Below, piece after piece: positions 26,735-38,584 of a stretch of DNA of 64,000 nt. The stretch lies in the NCBI GenBank assembly GCA_948470475.1, contig OX419337.1:35351470-35415469 (forward strand), in the 5' to 3' direction. The notes beneath the pieces were generated by a model that was not told where the DNA came from, ran no database searches, and saw nothing but the letters and a program-made list of their open reading frames with translations. Made by a program: the position numbers and the translations under genes. This stretch comes from Galaxea fascicularis (lineage: Eukaryota; Cnidaria; Anthozoa; Scleractinia; Euphylliidae). How positions within the stretch are numbered: position 1 is the stretch's first letter; each line of letters begins with the position of its first letter.

Positions 26735-28990
26735 TATTATTATTATTATTATTATAATTATAACTTTATTTAAGTCTCAAATTGTTTTAGCTGAACATGA
26801 GTATTCTACTAATTGGGGAGACTGTAAATCAAATAAACTCTGAATCAAATCAAAGAGGAGAGGGGAAAAACCTCTCAGAGCAGAGTAGAGAACCAACAAA
26901 CTCAGCCCACTGATTGACACCGAGTGCCGGGATTAAAGCTGGGACACATTAGTGGAAGGCGAGTGCTCTCACCACTGCACCAACCCTGCTCCCCTAAATA
27001 AATAAGTGGGTTTTTTCTTCTTGTATTTCTTATGCCTATGCTTAATTGCTTATGCGATAGTTAAAACAAGCCTTTAGAACATACTTGCAAGTCCCTATTT
27101 GGAAGGACTCATTATCAGACAAAACTGCTATGGCTAAGACTTGGGGGAGTTATATCAGCATAAGGGTGAAGGAGGGTACTTTTTAAAATGGTATGGTATA
27201 ATAATATTCACTAAGACGCTATCTCTCTTTGGTGGAATGCTTGAACATGTACCTCACAGAAGTTAAATGTAACATCTTAGTAACGTGCCAGTGATGTAAC
27301 CATTATGTTCCCTTTCAACATTCTCAATGAAGCTCTATCCACTTACTAATAAAATGGACTGCCCTCGCACCTCCAATGCAAGTTGCCCATATGATGAAAT
27401 CAAGCTGAATTTTATATGTAACTGCTTACCCTTTCTGCCCATCTTGGAGGACTATTTGTTTTTGTCAACAACTTTTTGGTTACAAGTTTGTTACCAACAA
27501 AATATCTGAAACAGATTACATCAACAACAACAACAATAACTTCATTTATCCATGGTAAAATTATCAGGCAAAAGGTATGGGGCTGTGAAAATCTTGGAAA
27601 GATTTCCACAAAGCCCCATCATTAATTACATGTAATAATAATAATAACAACTTTATTTAAGTCTCAAATCGTTCTAGCTGAACACGAGTGCTCTACTAAT
27701 TGGGGAGACTGTAAATCAAATAAACTCTAAATTAAATCAAATATTGGTTTTTGAGGAGAGGGGAAAACCGGAGTACCCGGAGAAAAACCTCTCGGAGCAG
27801 AGTAGAGAACCAACAAACTCAGCCCACTTATGACGCCGAGTCCGGGAATCGAACCCGGGACACATTGGTGGAAGGCGAGCGCTCTCACCACTGCGCCAAC
27901 CCTGCTCCCCAAATGTGCATCACTGTCATGTCAACTCCGTTCCGAAAACAAATAGAGTTTGAGTCACAAAATGCATGTATAATTAATGTACCGGGCTGTG
28001 CAGAAATCTTACCAAAATCTTTCCCACTTTACTTGATACTGCCACAAAGCAATGCACAATATTATTCATTTTAAGCACATCCCTCTACTCATTTGCATTT
28101 CTGAGGCCAATTCTTTACAGCATAGTACTCCAATACACACGCAAAAAAAGCAACCATTGTCATTCATAACTGAACAGATAGTCTACAGTTAAGCGTCCAT
28201 TATGCATTTTGATAGTCAATATTGCTGTGGCACAAATGGCTTGGAACTGGTACAGCTTAACTAATGTTCCTAAATCCTTGATGGATGTTCAAAATCAGCC
28301 TCTATAATAAATACAAAACCGATGGGGAAAAGCCGACATCGTAGCAGCATTGAAATCAAAGGGGAATACACTCTTCAGCAAATAAATGCACTCAAGCAAA
28401 GCATGGTTCGTTGTCAAGCTTGACAATATTTTATCACAAACGAGATTTACAAATCCCTAATGACAAGGACCACTCTCCAAAATCTCTAGCAAAATATTCA
28501 CTGTAACCATAATATTATAAACACATTAATTTGGTCCTTGGTCACCTAAATAAACACTGTTTTATTAATGCAAGCGAGACGAAAAAGCATGCAATGAGTT
28601 AAATCTTCAACGTCATCAATGAGCTAAATTGCTGTATTTACGTGTTAGCAGTCACGACACTACACTAAAATGTGCAAACACCCCACATAATTTCAAGGAT
28701 TGCTTAAACAATTATTTTTCATACAGTTCTGCAAGTTTTACCATGAACAAAAATATATTTTGCTCAAAACACAAGGAATTATCTACCTGTCGATTACATC
28801 CTCCGAAAGCACGTGTCTGCTGTACGGGTTCGGATATCGTCGCCAAAAAGCGCTCGTTACTTGATCCCAGTTGAATCTAAAATCAGCATAATAAATTTAA
28901 TACATGCCTCATTTCTCTAAGCAAGAAATTCAAGCGTTTCAAACTGAAAATAACTCACTTTAGTATGCAATTTGTACAGTAAAACTTCAT
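24147..28990 (-). CDS. PRELID1: PRELID1-like mitochondrial lipid-transfer protein, complete
   Basis: PRELI/MSF1-domain proteins carry phosphatidic acid across the mitochondrial intermembrane space with TRIAP1. Seven exons join in phase: 28990-28959, 28876-28787, 27505-27430, 26240-26086, 25768-25750, 24904-24821 and 24239-24147 (stop TGA), giving 549 nt and 182 aa. Diagnostic stretches are FWRRYPNPYSRHVLSEDV, LLTKTNSPPRWAER (near identical to human PRELID1), LDPDAKTLTTYTKNI, LMAVEEKCVFSV and SSGVFGLSRAIERFG, which together run through the PRELI domain in order. The protein is shorter than human PRELID1 (about 219 aa): the Lys/Ala-rich helical tail is replaced by a short Pro-rich end, RPPLPLSLPVPQMS. 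A TGC Cys stands where human has Trp (codon split TG/C). The 19 nt exon is the least certain join, but it restores both phase and expected length. A SINE pair sits in the intron separating 26240 from 27430 and in the intron upstream of 27505. Confidence 0.93.
25750..25768 (-). CDS. PRELID1: PRELID1 19 nt microexon
   Basis: The neighbouring exons end in TG (split codon, 26086) and begin in phase 0 (24904), so an exon of length 3n+1 must lie between. The only good candidate seen is ACTTAG|CACC...CATCAG|GTAAGA, 19 nt encoding (C)TSNKHQ. It exactly fills the six-residue gap opposite TEIRREA of the human protein. Acceptor and donor both match consensus. Confidence 0.75.
26702..26993 (-). mobile_element. 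tRNA-derived SINE family A, older copy with (ATT)n tail
   Basis: On the minus strand it reads GGGGAGCAGGGTTGGTGCAGTGGTGAGAGCACTCGCC (A-box-like), then a decayed B-box region, the conserved GAGAGGTTTTTCCCC body, TTTGAGACTTAAATAAAG, and an ATT/AAT microsatellite tail. About 85-90 percent similar by eye to 27632-27910. Lies in a PRELID1 intron. Confidence 0.8.
27632..27910 (-). mobile_element. tRNA-derived SINE family A, well-preserved copy
   Basis: On the minus strand the tRNA-like head has A box TGGCGCAGTGGTGAGAGC and an intact B box GGTTCGATTCC inside CCCGGGTTCGATTCCCGG. It is followed by a body with GTTGGTTCTCTACTCTGCTC and GAGAGGTTTTTCTCCGGGTA, then ATTTGAGACTTAAATAAAGTTG and a short TTA tail. 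This is pol III SINE structure. The body resembles conserved-domain SINEs known from cnidarians, but that family assignment is unverified. Lies in a PRELID1 intron. Confidence 0.85.
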
Positions 28991-29266
28991 CTTGTGACAC
29001 CAAGAAACGTCTTACGAGAGAAAAGCCAGGTTACCAGGCAACGGGTTTCAGTTCTCGCGCGCTCAAAATCAGCCGCGCAAGTAACAAGGTTGAGTGGGCG
29101 TTGTCTGGGGCGTACACCGCCTCAAAGAAAAACAAAAGGCAGCTGGAGGCTGCGTTGTGAACGGATTGAAATAACAGATAGAGGAGAAGGAAATCGCTGT
29201 AGTTTATCCAAGAAATGAGAGGCAAAAATCCACAGATAACATTACACATTTTTGTTTGGGATACGT
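28991..29266. promoter_or_regulatory. PRELID1 upstream region, cut short by a transposon
   Basis: This interval of about 275 bp lies between the PRELID1 ATG and the left end of the 9.5 kb transposon. It is GC-richer than its surroundings (CTCGCGCGCTC at 29054-29064, CCGCGC at about 29070), as expected for a housekeeping-gene promoter. No TATA box is obvious. The last six bases, ATACGT, are the transposon target duplication. Confidence 0.5.
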
Positions 29267-29565
29267 CAGGGGCACCCATGCCAACAAGTTTCGGTTGATA
29301 TCTGCTCTGTGGAGGGTAGTTCGCCTTGGGCTTTCGGCGTCGAACGAAGAGTCCACTTGGATTGTCGTGACTGAAACGTGACCGAAAAGATTCACAATGG
29401 GTAAATACTGAGCCCTTGACGTTTTCGGAAGGGTCATATTTGCTACTTTTGGCAGTTAAAAACGTCGGCTAGCATTTTCGGAAAGCAAATAGTTCCCTAA
29501 AAAGTTCGTGGAAAGTTAAATTTAGCTATCGATTTCACAAAGAAGCCCTTGCGAATTAAAGCTAG

Positions 29566-29966
29566 GAATTCCTAGGAATTCCTAGGATTTTCTTAAGAAT
29601 TCCTAGGAATTTATTCTTAGGAATTCTTAAGAATTCCTAGGAATTCCTAGGAATAAAGGTGTGAATTTTCACGGTAATTGGAACATGGAATTCCTAGGAA
29701 TTCCTAGGAATTCCAAGCTTTACTAATCTTGCTTGGTGAGCGTGCATAATTCCTAAGAATTCCTAGGAATTCCTAGGAATTGTTAAACCCTGGATAAATT
29801 GGAATAAAATTCCTAGGAATTCCTAGGAATTCCTAGGAATTGTTTTACCCTGGAATTAATTGGACTAAAATTCCTAGGAATTCCTAGGAATTCCTAGGAA
29901 TTGTTTTACCCTGGAATTAAATTGGAGGAAAATTCCTAGGAATTCCCAGGAATTCCTAGGAATACT
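29566..29966. repeat. Left subterminal array of palindrome GGAATTCCTA
   Basis: About 30 units of AATTCCTAGG are arranged in clusters of three to four, separated by spacers such as 'tgttttaccctggaattaattggacta' that themselves repeat about every 65 bp. Each unit contains the palindromes GAATTC and CCTAGG. By analogy with subterminal repeats of CACTA elements, these may be binding sites for an element-encoded protein. Confidence 0.85.
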
Positions 29967-30503
29967 TACATGTAGCTGACTGACAAGAAATATTATAATA
30001 ATCTTGTAGAGCTCACATTAGATTTGATACTACTCAGGAATATAAAATAACAACAACAATTCCTCTGAAATCATTAAATTTTAATCAAAAAGTATATCTA
30101 TTAAATTGCACTTTCATTAAATGGGTACTTTTATACCAACATAATACAATTAAATAAGATCTATGAATCAATTTTGCATACATGTAGTTGTATTTTAGTA
30201 CAGTCAAATTAACTTCATAAAATTTTCATATGTATTTACTTAAGAATTTAATTTTTTGTTAATAATTTTGTCACAATCATCAAATTTCCATTTATATAAT
30301 CAACTCTTTCCCGATAAATAATTAGAATGTAAAAGTTTTCTTCAATAAACGTGATCAGAAACATAATGAAATTTTCTTACATCCTCTATTTTATGGACAT
30401 AGAAAACAGCAATAACAGAGTTGCAAGTTTCTAATGAGGTTATGAAATCTGAATTTAAACAATAACATCACTTTCCTTGATCTCTTGACCTCTTGAATTG
30501 ATC

Positions 30504-31470
30504 TCACAGTTTCCTCTGCTGTCCCCTGATCCACTTGTCTACATTCCCTTGGGTTGTCTGGTAGCACTTCTCCATGACAGCTATTGGAGGAAAAAGAGAG
30601 ATGGAGTTGGTCTTAAATAGGACTTTAGTGCAACTCAGAAATGACTAAGATTGACAGCTGAAATCCAAACTCCTGTTTGGCCACTAACTTATCATGCAGA
30701 AATGACAAAAGGATTTGTAAACATCTTGTTTAAAGATTCATCCCACCTGAGGAATCCAGTGGCTCAAGAAGGGTCTTTTCGTGGTCCAGTGCTTTGGAAT
30801 TTGTTGCTGTGGAGAAGAAATGATAGCTGTTTAGACAAACAAATTAATGTTATCAGTCTTAAGTTGAATTAATGACACGGTCCTTTGACTAACTGGCCCT
30901 TCATGGAAAAAAAAAAAAGCAAAATTCGATCGCTTTATTAGTTTGACTGACATCGGATTTCATTGTCATTTTATTCTCTAGACTTTTAGTTCTCTGCGTT
31001 TAGAGTTTTGTCCAAATCATTTGTACATTAGTGTAGTTTTAATTTTAGAACATAGTTAAGGGGTGGATTACCTGCAAACTACCTGATTAGCTATTAGCGT
31101 AAACTCCACGGTATTGTATACTTGAACAGAGTAACATACAATGCAAGTCTTTTTAAGATTAATTCCATACAGATACGGTTTACCTTACAGACAGCTACAA
31201 AATATCAACGAATATCTTGGTAAAGCTACAGTGGTACATGCGGCCTTAAGTTATTACAATGTAGTCAATTCTATTAAGCTTAAGGTAACTCACCAAATAC
31301 TTTTTGCACAACTGCTCGATAGATTTGTGCTTTTCCTTTAGAGTTCTTCGAGATCACAGACACAGTGGCCGGGCCCCTTCCTTGATCAAATCTGCTTCTT
31401 CATTGATCTCCTTTTCATTTATAACACTGACACTGTTACCTCCAACCCAATGAACTACTACCCAAACCAT
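30504..31470 (-). CDS. Small divergent second gene of the transposon, probably frameshifted
   Basis: Three exons fit in phase: 31470-31294, 30806-30747 and 30580-30504 (stop TGA). The first starts MVWVVVHWVGGNSVSVI, reads to about GARP, and then needs a one-base frame change around 31370 (GGGGCCCGGCC) to reach TVSVISKNSKGKAQIYRAVV and the donor TTTG|GTGAGT. Later exons give ATNSKALDHEKTLLEPLDSS and VMEKCYQTTQGNVDKWIRGQ before the stop, roughly 100 aa in all. Without the shift it stops at 31354. The N-terminal part resembles a small beta-rich domain I have seen in transposon-linked animal proteins, but no function is assigned. It could be an accessory (TNPA-like) protein, now perhaps decayed. 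Confidence 0.5.
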
Positions 31471-31896
31471 TGTAGGCAAATATAGGCTAATTGATTGAAG
31501 AAAAAAAAAAGGACTATAATCGACAACGAGAATCAACCACGTTTCAAAATTGCCGCTCGATTAGGTCTATTACCCGGAGTAAATCACCTCTTGATTGGCT
31601 GCCTCGTATCACATGACAATAAATGGGCGCGAAAATCTTTGATCTTCAGTTTGATCTTTGACGCTTCCACGAACTTCCACGTGAAAAGTCTTTGTTTAGC
31701 AATTGACCGACAATTGACCTTCCAAATATGTAAATCCGTATTCCTCTATTGTCCTGTAAATGTGCTTTATTGTCTTCTTTTATATGTGCTCTAAATCTGG
31801 GCTAGCATGAAGTTTTTGCCACCTTTGAAATCCCTTTGAAACGGACGACTCGTTGTCATTAACCGCTGACCGTGATGTTTGCTCACCCAGCCAAAA
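31471..31896. promoter_or_regulatory. Divergent promoter region inside the transposon
   Basis: This 426 bp lies between the start codons of the two element genes. It contains an E2F-type site, GGGCGCGAAAA (31625-31635, reverse TTTTCGCGCCC), and an inverted CCAAT box in TTGATTGGCTG at about 31591. No TATA box is evident upstream of the transposase ATG, which sits in a good context (CAAAAATGGCG). Confidence 0.45.
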
Positions 31897-34800
31897 ATGG
31901 CGACCGTTGCGACCGTAACGTCGTCTGCTTCGAGAAGTGATTTCCTTATTTTTGAGGAAGAAAGCCATCCGTTTTACGAAGAAGTTGTTAAAGATAATAG
32001 GAAATACTTCAAGTGTTCCATTTGCCAGCGCTTGTTGTCTCGAAAACAAAGAATTGAGTGTCATTTGCAATCGATTCATGGAAAAGGTAAGCTGTGAACT
32101 TAGCACTTATTAATTTTTGTTTTCTTGTGGCATTCAACTTATAACGACGGTTTGCTGATCTTTAGGCCCCTTTAAAAGAAAATACAAGTTATACGTCGAA
32201 GATCCAAGTCTACCAATCCCAAGGACAACAAGATTTAATCAAAAGCGTTCAAAAACTTCTTTAGCTGACCACGAACAGACAACAGCTACATGTACATTCG
32301 CTGCATCTGTTGAGTCTTGTGCATCAAGCGTCAGTAGAGAACCCGAATGTACCGATATAGATAATACAGAATCGCTGGAGGGAAATATTCAGTCGGAATC
32401 ACTGAGAGAATCTCCATTCTTGGATCACAGTGAAGATTCTGACCTGGACAGTGATGATGGCCATTCGTTCGAGGATGTTGTAAGCAGCAGTGAAGTCGAG
32501 TCAGACAGTGACAGCGATGGCGATGATGATGACACATCCGATAAAGACGAGAGTTCCGATCACGGCAGTTCACTTGCTGGTTCTTTCTCTGACCGAGAGA
32601 AAGCTTGCATGGCTATTCTGTCGTACGTTTCAAGACATTGTATCACCAGCGAAGCTGCTAAAGATATGATAGATTTGATCAAAACCGCTTGTCCTGAAAA
32701 CGAAACCTTCAGAACTCTTACTTACAGCAAAGTACAAGAAGTGTGTGGGAAGTGCGAACTGCATGTTTATGACATTTGTGAAAAATGCCTTGCGCTTTTC
32801 CCTTTGGATGATCCAAACAAGTATTACTGTTCTACAGCCAATTGTAATGGGTAAGTTTCGGAAATTGGATGTTTGGGTTTTATTTTTGTTTTTACATGTT
32901 CCTCATTTCATGCTTGGTCAATGGCTCAGTTAGTTATGCCGGGCACATGTATGTATTACTACAGTGTGAAACTAACTTCACATTCCCAAATAAATAATTT
33001 GTATTATCAATCAATGTAGGTTCTTTCTTTTTAGGGACTGAGATCCCACCACGTGACCTACAAATACATGTAACTGTCGACAAATGATGATCTGTTCATG
33101 CATGTACATGTAGTACCATCCAAATGTGTGCGTGCTGGAAAAAAATATCCTGCCCATGTGTAATAGATTGTAACCTCAGTCCAGTAGAAAAAAATTAATG
33201 GCAGATTGCTTCCCTGATTTGTCATAGTGATTTACATGTAGCTATGAAAACAAAGTAATGTGCATGTAAGTATTATTGGACTCAGTTATCGCAAATCGTC
33301 ATGATTTGTCAACATCTCAGATCGATTATTTGCCTCGTCCTTCTATGTCAGCAATTTATCAATCTGCTTGACACTGACAAATCACAACATTTTGCTCAAC
33401 CTCGTCCAGTAATTAATGATTTGATTATTTATTTCTAATTTTTTACTAGACTTCGATACAAGGGAAGTGCACATCAACAATCTAAAAGGGAGCACAAAAA
33501 CAGTTTTGTCACCATAAACATCCAGGACCAGCTGAAAGATCTTTTGGAAAGTAAGTGTTGTTTACCATGATAACTTGAATGCATTGGTAAATATGTCTAG
33601 AGTAGGCTAGTAATCAGAGTGTTTTATCTACAGTAATCACAGAGTCTGGCATACATGTAGGAGATTCTTGTTTAAAGCTATTTTGTGTCTGCTTCTGTTC
33701 TTTAAATTTCTACATGAACAATGTGTTGTTCACAACTATTAATGCAAAATGAAAAAAATTCTTATAAAGTAAATTTCTGTTTGTATTTTAAGGAGATGGG
33801 ATTTGGTCAACCATCCAAAACAGAATTAAGTGTCGTGGGAAAAAAGTCATAGAAGACATCATGGATGGAAAATATTATATTAAGTTGTGTGAGAAGGGCC
33901 AGTTCCTACACAACAAGTCAAATATCAGCTTGATTTTTAACACCGATGGTGCGCCATTGTACTCATCATCCAGTGTTTCCTTGTGGCCTGTCTTCCTTGC
34001 AGTTAATGAGCTTCCCTCTCCTGACAGGTTTGTATATTACCCAGGTGATAGTGTTAGTCGTTTATTTACATCTATAAAATTGATAGTTGATCTAAACAAA
34101 AGCATGGCAGTTTTGTATCTCAAACAGTGTGCAATACAGATGCATCTTTCACTCACATTGTCTGACATTTTGTACATTCATTTTCAGGTTTTCCAAACAA
34201 AATATGCTTATGTGGGGAATTTGGCAGGGCAAAGGAAAACCACCATTTAATGTCTACTTTGAACCTTTTGCAACCCAAATGACCAAGTTATATAATGATG
34301 GTGAGTAAAGGATGCGCAGTAGCAATGGGTGCAAACGTCCTTAACTTGACTTGAGAATAGATTGCTTACAAGTTTAAATTGGCTTTCATACTTTCTGGTA
34401 TCAAAAGGTGTTCAGATTGTATTGGCTGTTGAGCAATCCCCAATCACTGTAAAGGCTGCCGTCATTCTTGGGTCAACTGATTTGCAAGGAAAATCGTACC
34501 TTCTTTGTATGACACAACACAACGGGGAAAGTGGCTGTCTTACATGTGAGGAGCCAGGTATTGTTGTAAAACAAGGCAAAGGCCACGCTCGCTGTTATCC
34601 CTACAGAATTCCAGAGGAAACATCTCCAAAGCGTACCACCAACTCATTTCTGACCAATGCTGTAGCAGCACATCAAGGTCCCAGAAAAAAGGTGAGACAC
34701 ACTTTTGGGATTCTTGTTGAGAACTTAATGGCTTTAATGTTTCCTCCAAAGTAGGATTTTAGGTTTCTCACTCAGCTGTATGGGAGGACTGCATTTTGCT

Positions 34801-37621
34801 CAGATATAAACAAAAACAATAAATTGCTGGGACATGATTACTTTGCTAAATGAAAAGTTCGTTTTTGTGAAATTTATTACAGGTACTCAAACTTGAGTTC
34901 TGTCAACCAGGTTGCAGGTATCTTTGATGTCACAAGTCTGGCATTAATGCCTTGGTTTGATATTGTTGTCGGAATGGTACCAGATTACATGCATGGCTGT
35001 CTATTAGGAATTACCAAGACTCTCCTCTACAAATGGCTGTCAGCATCAAATTACAAACAACCTTATTTCATTGGTGGGCAAGTAAGTTTAGTAAAATTAT
35101 TTATTGTAAAGTTATGGCTGTCCCTCATTTAAGTCGAGGATGATAGTCTTCATATTGATCAGCGGTGTGTCCGTAGGTGGCTCATGAACTACAGTATATA
35201 AGTAAATGTACACGGTGGCAAATTAAGAAAGAGGTCCTTTATATTATTATTTTATATAGTATTTTATAGATGGTTACATTTCATACACATGTTGCAGATT
35301 GCAGACATCAGCAAGCGACTGCAAAGGATGAGACCACCTGATTATTTGTCAAGACTTCCAAGGGACCTAGAAAAGCATTTCAAAAACTTGAAAGGTGCAT
35401 GTCTGTGTCTAGATATATGTAGTAAGTTGCTGCATTTATAGCTTGGGATTTAGTCTTGTGTTGCATAATAAGTTTTCATTTTGCGGTTGTTGAATTTGAA
35501 ACTGAGGAGGGGAGGCAAACCTCCAAAGGCAACAAATTAATAATGATCAAACCTTTGTGTGTGCTAATCAATTGCAAAGGTAGAATGGCGTCTTTGTATG
35601 AATTCTTTTCCATCCCCCTCTGATCATGCTTCACACTTCTAGTAATTCCTTTCAATACCTGTCATGCATGCAGGCTGAAAGGGTAAGTGAGTCACAACAA
35701 CTGTTTAGTGTGAAGCTAATTTGAAATGTTATTAACAATTGATTATTTAAAACTACATGTATTTTATCCCTTTTTACTTTGTTTAAAGCTTCAGAGTTGC
35801 AAGCTTGGCTCTTGTACTACGGATTACCATGTTTAATTGGTTACCTGCCTGACAAATACCTGCTACATTTTGGGCACCTGGCAGAGGGTATTTTCATCCT
35901 TCTTGGAGATGCAATTACACCTTTTCAATTAAACAGAGCGAAAGATCTCCTGCACACCTTTTACAGAGACTTTCAGAGTTTATATGGTGAGAGCATGAGA
36001 TACTGCGGTAATCAGTTGTGTGGTTCCATTTGATCTATTGAGGTGCAATGCATCAGATATGCAACACAAAAAAACATATATATTGGTCAGGATTTTTTTC
36101 GATAAAACTTGTAGGCACAGTGTTTGAAAACAGACGTGATGTTTTGTTGTTGCCTGTTTTGTTCATTTCGAACTTAAAAGGTTGTTCAAAGATTAGTATT
36201 TAAGATTTTAAAAAGCCTATCAACTGTGAAATCAATCATTGAATGTTATTAATATCTTTACAGGGGATGGAAGTTGTGGGCTCAATGTTCACAATGCCGG
36301 TGTTCATTTGGCTGACTATGTACAGGGATGGGGACCCCTTTGGGCTTGGTCAACCTTTGGTTTTGAAGATATGAATGGTACCATCATGGACCTGACACAT
36401 GGTACAGGAAATGTTTGTAGGCAGGTGAGATACACACTCTCTCTCTCTTGGAAGTGAAGAGCAGGTTTTGATATTGTATAGAAACTGATCAGTTTCAGCC
36501 TTTTCTTTATGTCATAACATGGATCTTGTTATTCCCCAGTTGCCAAATTATTGGAAGCTTCTTATAATCCAGGAACCATCTTATATAAAAGATCTAGTAA
36601 CTGTTTTAACAGTTCCCTCACCTGACATTACCTGATTGCCATTGAAAACAATTAATCATTGAATTCCTTTTACATTTAAAGGTTCTGTGGATGCTTCATG
36701 CTCAGAGTCGACTAAGGTGTGACATACAATTGATGGAAAATGGTGCCATGAAACACTTCATCGAAAGAATGCTGAACACTAAAAGAGGGTGTGTAAATTT
36801 AAGTTATTCCAAAAGTTAATGCACTAAATGAAAGGCTTTTACTGCATTGGTGTAGCCTATTCATTAACAAACATTACACAGGTGAATATTTGTTTTGTTA
36901 TACATGTTTTAGGGTTAAAAATCTCAAGACTGCTCAAGGTTGCCAAATTGCTGGTGGAGCTAAAAAGCTTGATGGATTGTCAGAAGATTTGCTTGAGAAG
37001 ATTAACATTGAAACCACTAGCCAAACAAAGATGAAAGTGCTACGTATTGTGAAGAATGGACGTGTTTATTTCTCAAAGGAATATACCAGAATGGTCAAAC
37101 GGAATTCATCTGTTGCCCTGTTTGAGAATGGGAAAATTGGGGAGATAGAGTATTTTGTCTGGGACAGAGACTCTGGATTAACACTTGCAGTGTTCCGAGA
37201 GGTGTATCCAGATCTTGGCAAACCCTTTTTCTTTCAAGATGCAGGCCATCACATTCTAAGGATGAAACCAGAAAGGTACTGATTCTTTTTTTTCTATTTT
37301 TGATAGACTACAGACACTGTACTTAAATCTACATGACATGTAGAAAATGCTGCAAAACCTCTTACCACTGGGGTAACTGTCAATGGAAACAATAATTTTG
37401 CCTATTGAACAAATTAACATGAAATTGTTGTAATTATGTCTGGTCTTTGAAAAGCAATTGATGTGTAGCATTTTGCTCTACTACTTTTAAATTTTGCTTT
37501 TAGATCTGAACTTCAAGTTGAGCGAACTGAGAAGCTACAAGAAAAAGTTTTTTTCCTGGAAGGAAACAAAGACAACATATGTGTTATCAGAGTGCCAAAC
37601 TTCTGTGGAGTTTGTGGATAG
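31897..37621 (+). CDS. Transposase, tnp2/Plavaka-like (CACTA-related), intact 940 codons
   Basis: This is the presumed DDE-type transposase. Thirteen exons join in phase without a stop: 31897-32086, 32166-32850, 33450-33550, 33793-34027, 34188-34300, 34408-34691, 34911-35081, 35298-35394, 35789-35986, 36264-36424, 36682-36788, 36913-37275 and 37504-37621 (TAG). A C2H2 zinc finger uses C40, C43, H56 and H61. Exon 2 has a Ser/Asp-rich acidic stretch followed by a second Cys cluster (CGKCELHVYDICEKC...CSTANC, about 255-290). The tnp2-like core shows NTDGAPLY (D377), WPVFLAVNELP, PDYMHGCLLG (D561), NVHNAGVHLADY and WAWSTFGFEDMNG (E726); these acidic residues are my candidates for the catalytic triad. 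The exon 7 acceptor (CAACCAG|GTTGC) was chosen because it keeps phase 0; a longer alternative using donor AA|GTAGGA at 34750 would also stay open and add about 27 residues. The whole gene is open, suggesting recent activity. Confidence 0.85.
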
Positions 37622-38395
37622 TGTGTTTTTAATGCATTACATGTATATGTTTAGATCTTCAATATTTGTGAACAATTCCTTTGCAATAGAGATGGTTTGT
37701 TCAAGCTCAAAAAAGCCTTTGAATGTTTGCATGCTCTCAGCCTGATGCATACGTGTATTTCTTGCCACATTGAAAATCCTTTAATTATGGGATTTTCACA
37801 TTCATTTAAAAATATGAGAAATGCTAAAGCTTGGGGACACAAAACATCATTCAAATTTTGCCCTTGTTAATCTGGTCTGCTTTTACAATTGTAAATCCCT
37901 TTTCTTGAAAAATGAATGCTGTCTCTCTAAGTTCAAGTTGTTATCTCCCCAGGGAGTTAGTGAGTTTTGACCCATGACATGTGACACGTTCTCCTCCAAT
38001 CGGAGAACGTTTTTGAGTTGGGAGGTATAACAGTGCCATTTGTAAGAGTTACCTAGAAGTTAGTATTTTGTACTTTACAAAAGGGAGTAATTCTGGGAAT
38101 AGATTTATCAAATATCTAACAAGTAGTGACACCTGAAAATTTTTACATGCAAAAGTCTTAGTAGGTATACAATAAATGCTATATTTTTCAAAAGAAAACA
38201 TTGTTTTTAATTGTATTTTTAATTTCAGTAACAGGTTTTTATTTGGAGTCTGCAGTCATTAGACATAACATTCCTGAGAAGTGTGCAATTCTAGAAACTC
38301 AAAAATTAATTACAACCCATCAATTTGCCTCAAAAAGTCCATTCTTAGAAAATCCCAAAAATTCCAACCTTCATTATTAACAGCTCTACTAAGAT

Positions 38396-38584
38396 TCTTG
38401 AGAATTCCTAGGAATTCCTAGGAATTCCAAGCATAGAAATTTGTGTAACGGACAATTCTCAAGAATTCCCAGCAATTCCAAACCTTATGCATCTGTGTCT
38501 AATTTGCATAGTTAGGAATTTCTGGGAATTTCTGAGAATTCCTAGGAATTCCTAGGAATTCCTAAAAATTCCCATAAAGCTGGG
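38396..38584. repeat. Right subterminal array of AATTCCTAGG
   Basis: Same palindromic 10-mer as the left array but shorter and more diverged (TTCTGGGAATT, TTCTGAGAATT variants). It lies just inside the right end of the transposon and mirrors the left array. Confidence 0.8.

Noticed and set aside
32331..32573. Minus-strand frame rich in His/Cys/Arg opposite the transposase exon 2.
   Set aside because: It is the antisense of the Asp/Ser-rich acidic stretch of the transposase.
34692..34910. Longer transposase form using donor AA|GTAGGA at 34750 and acceptor TTACAG at 34882.
   Set aside because: It stays open but inserts about 27 residues into a conserved spacing (between the RTTNSFL and FDVTSLALMPWF segments); the shorter form fits tnp2 proteins better. 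Not excluded.
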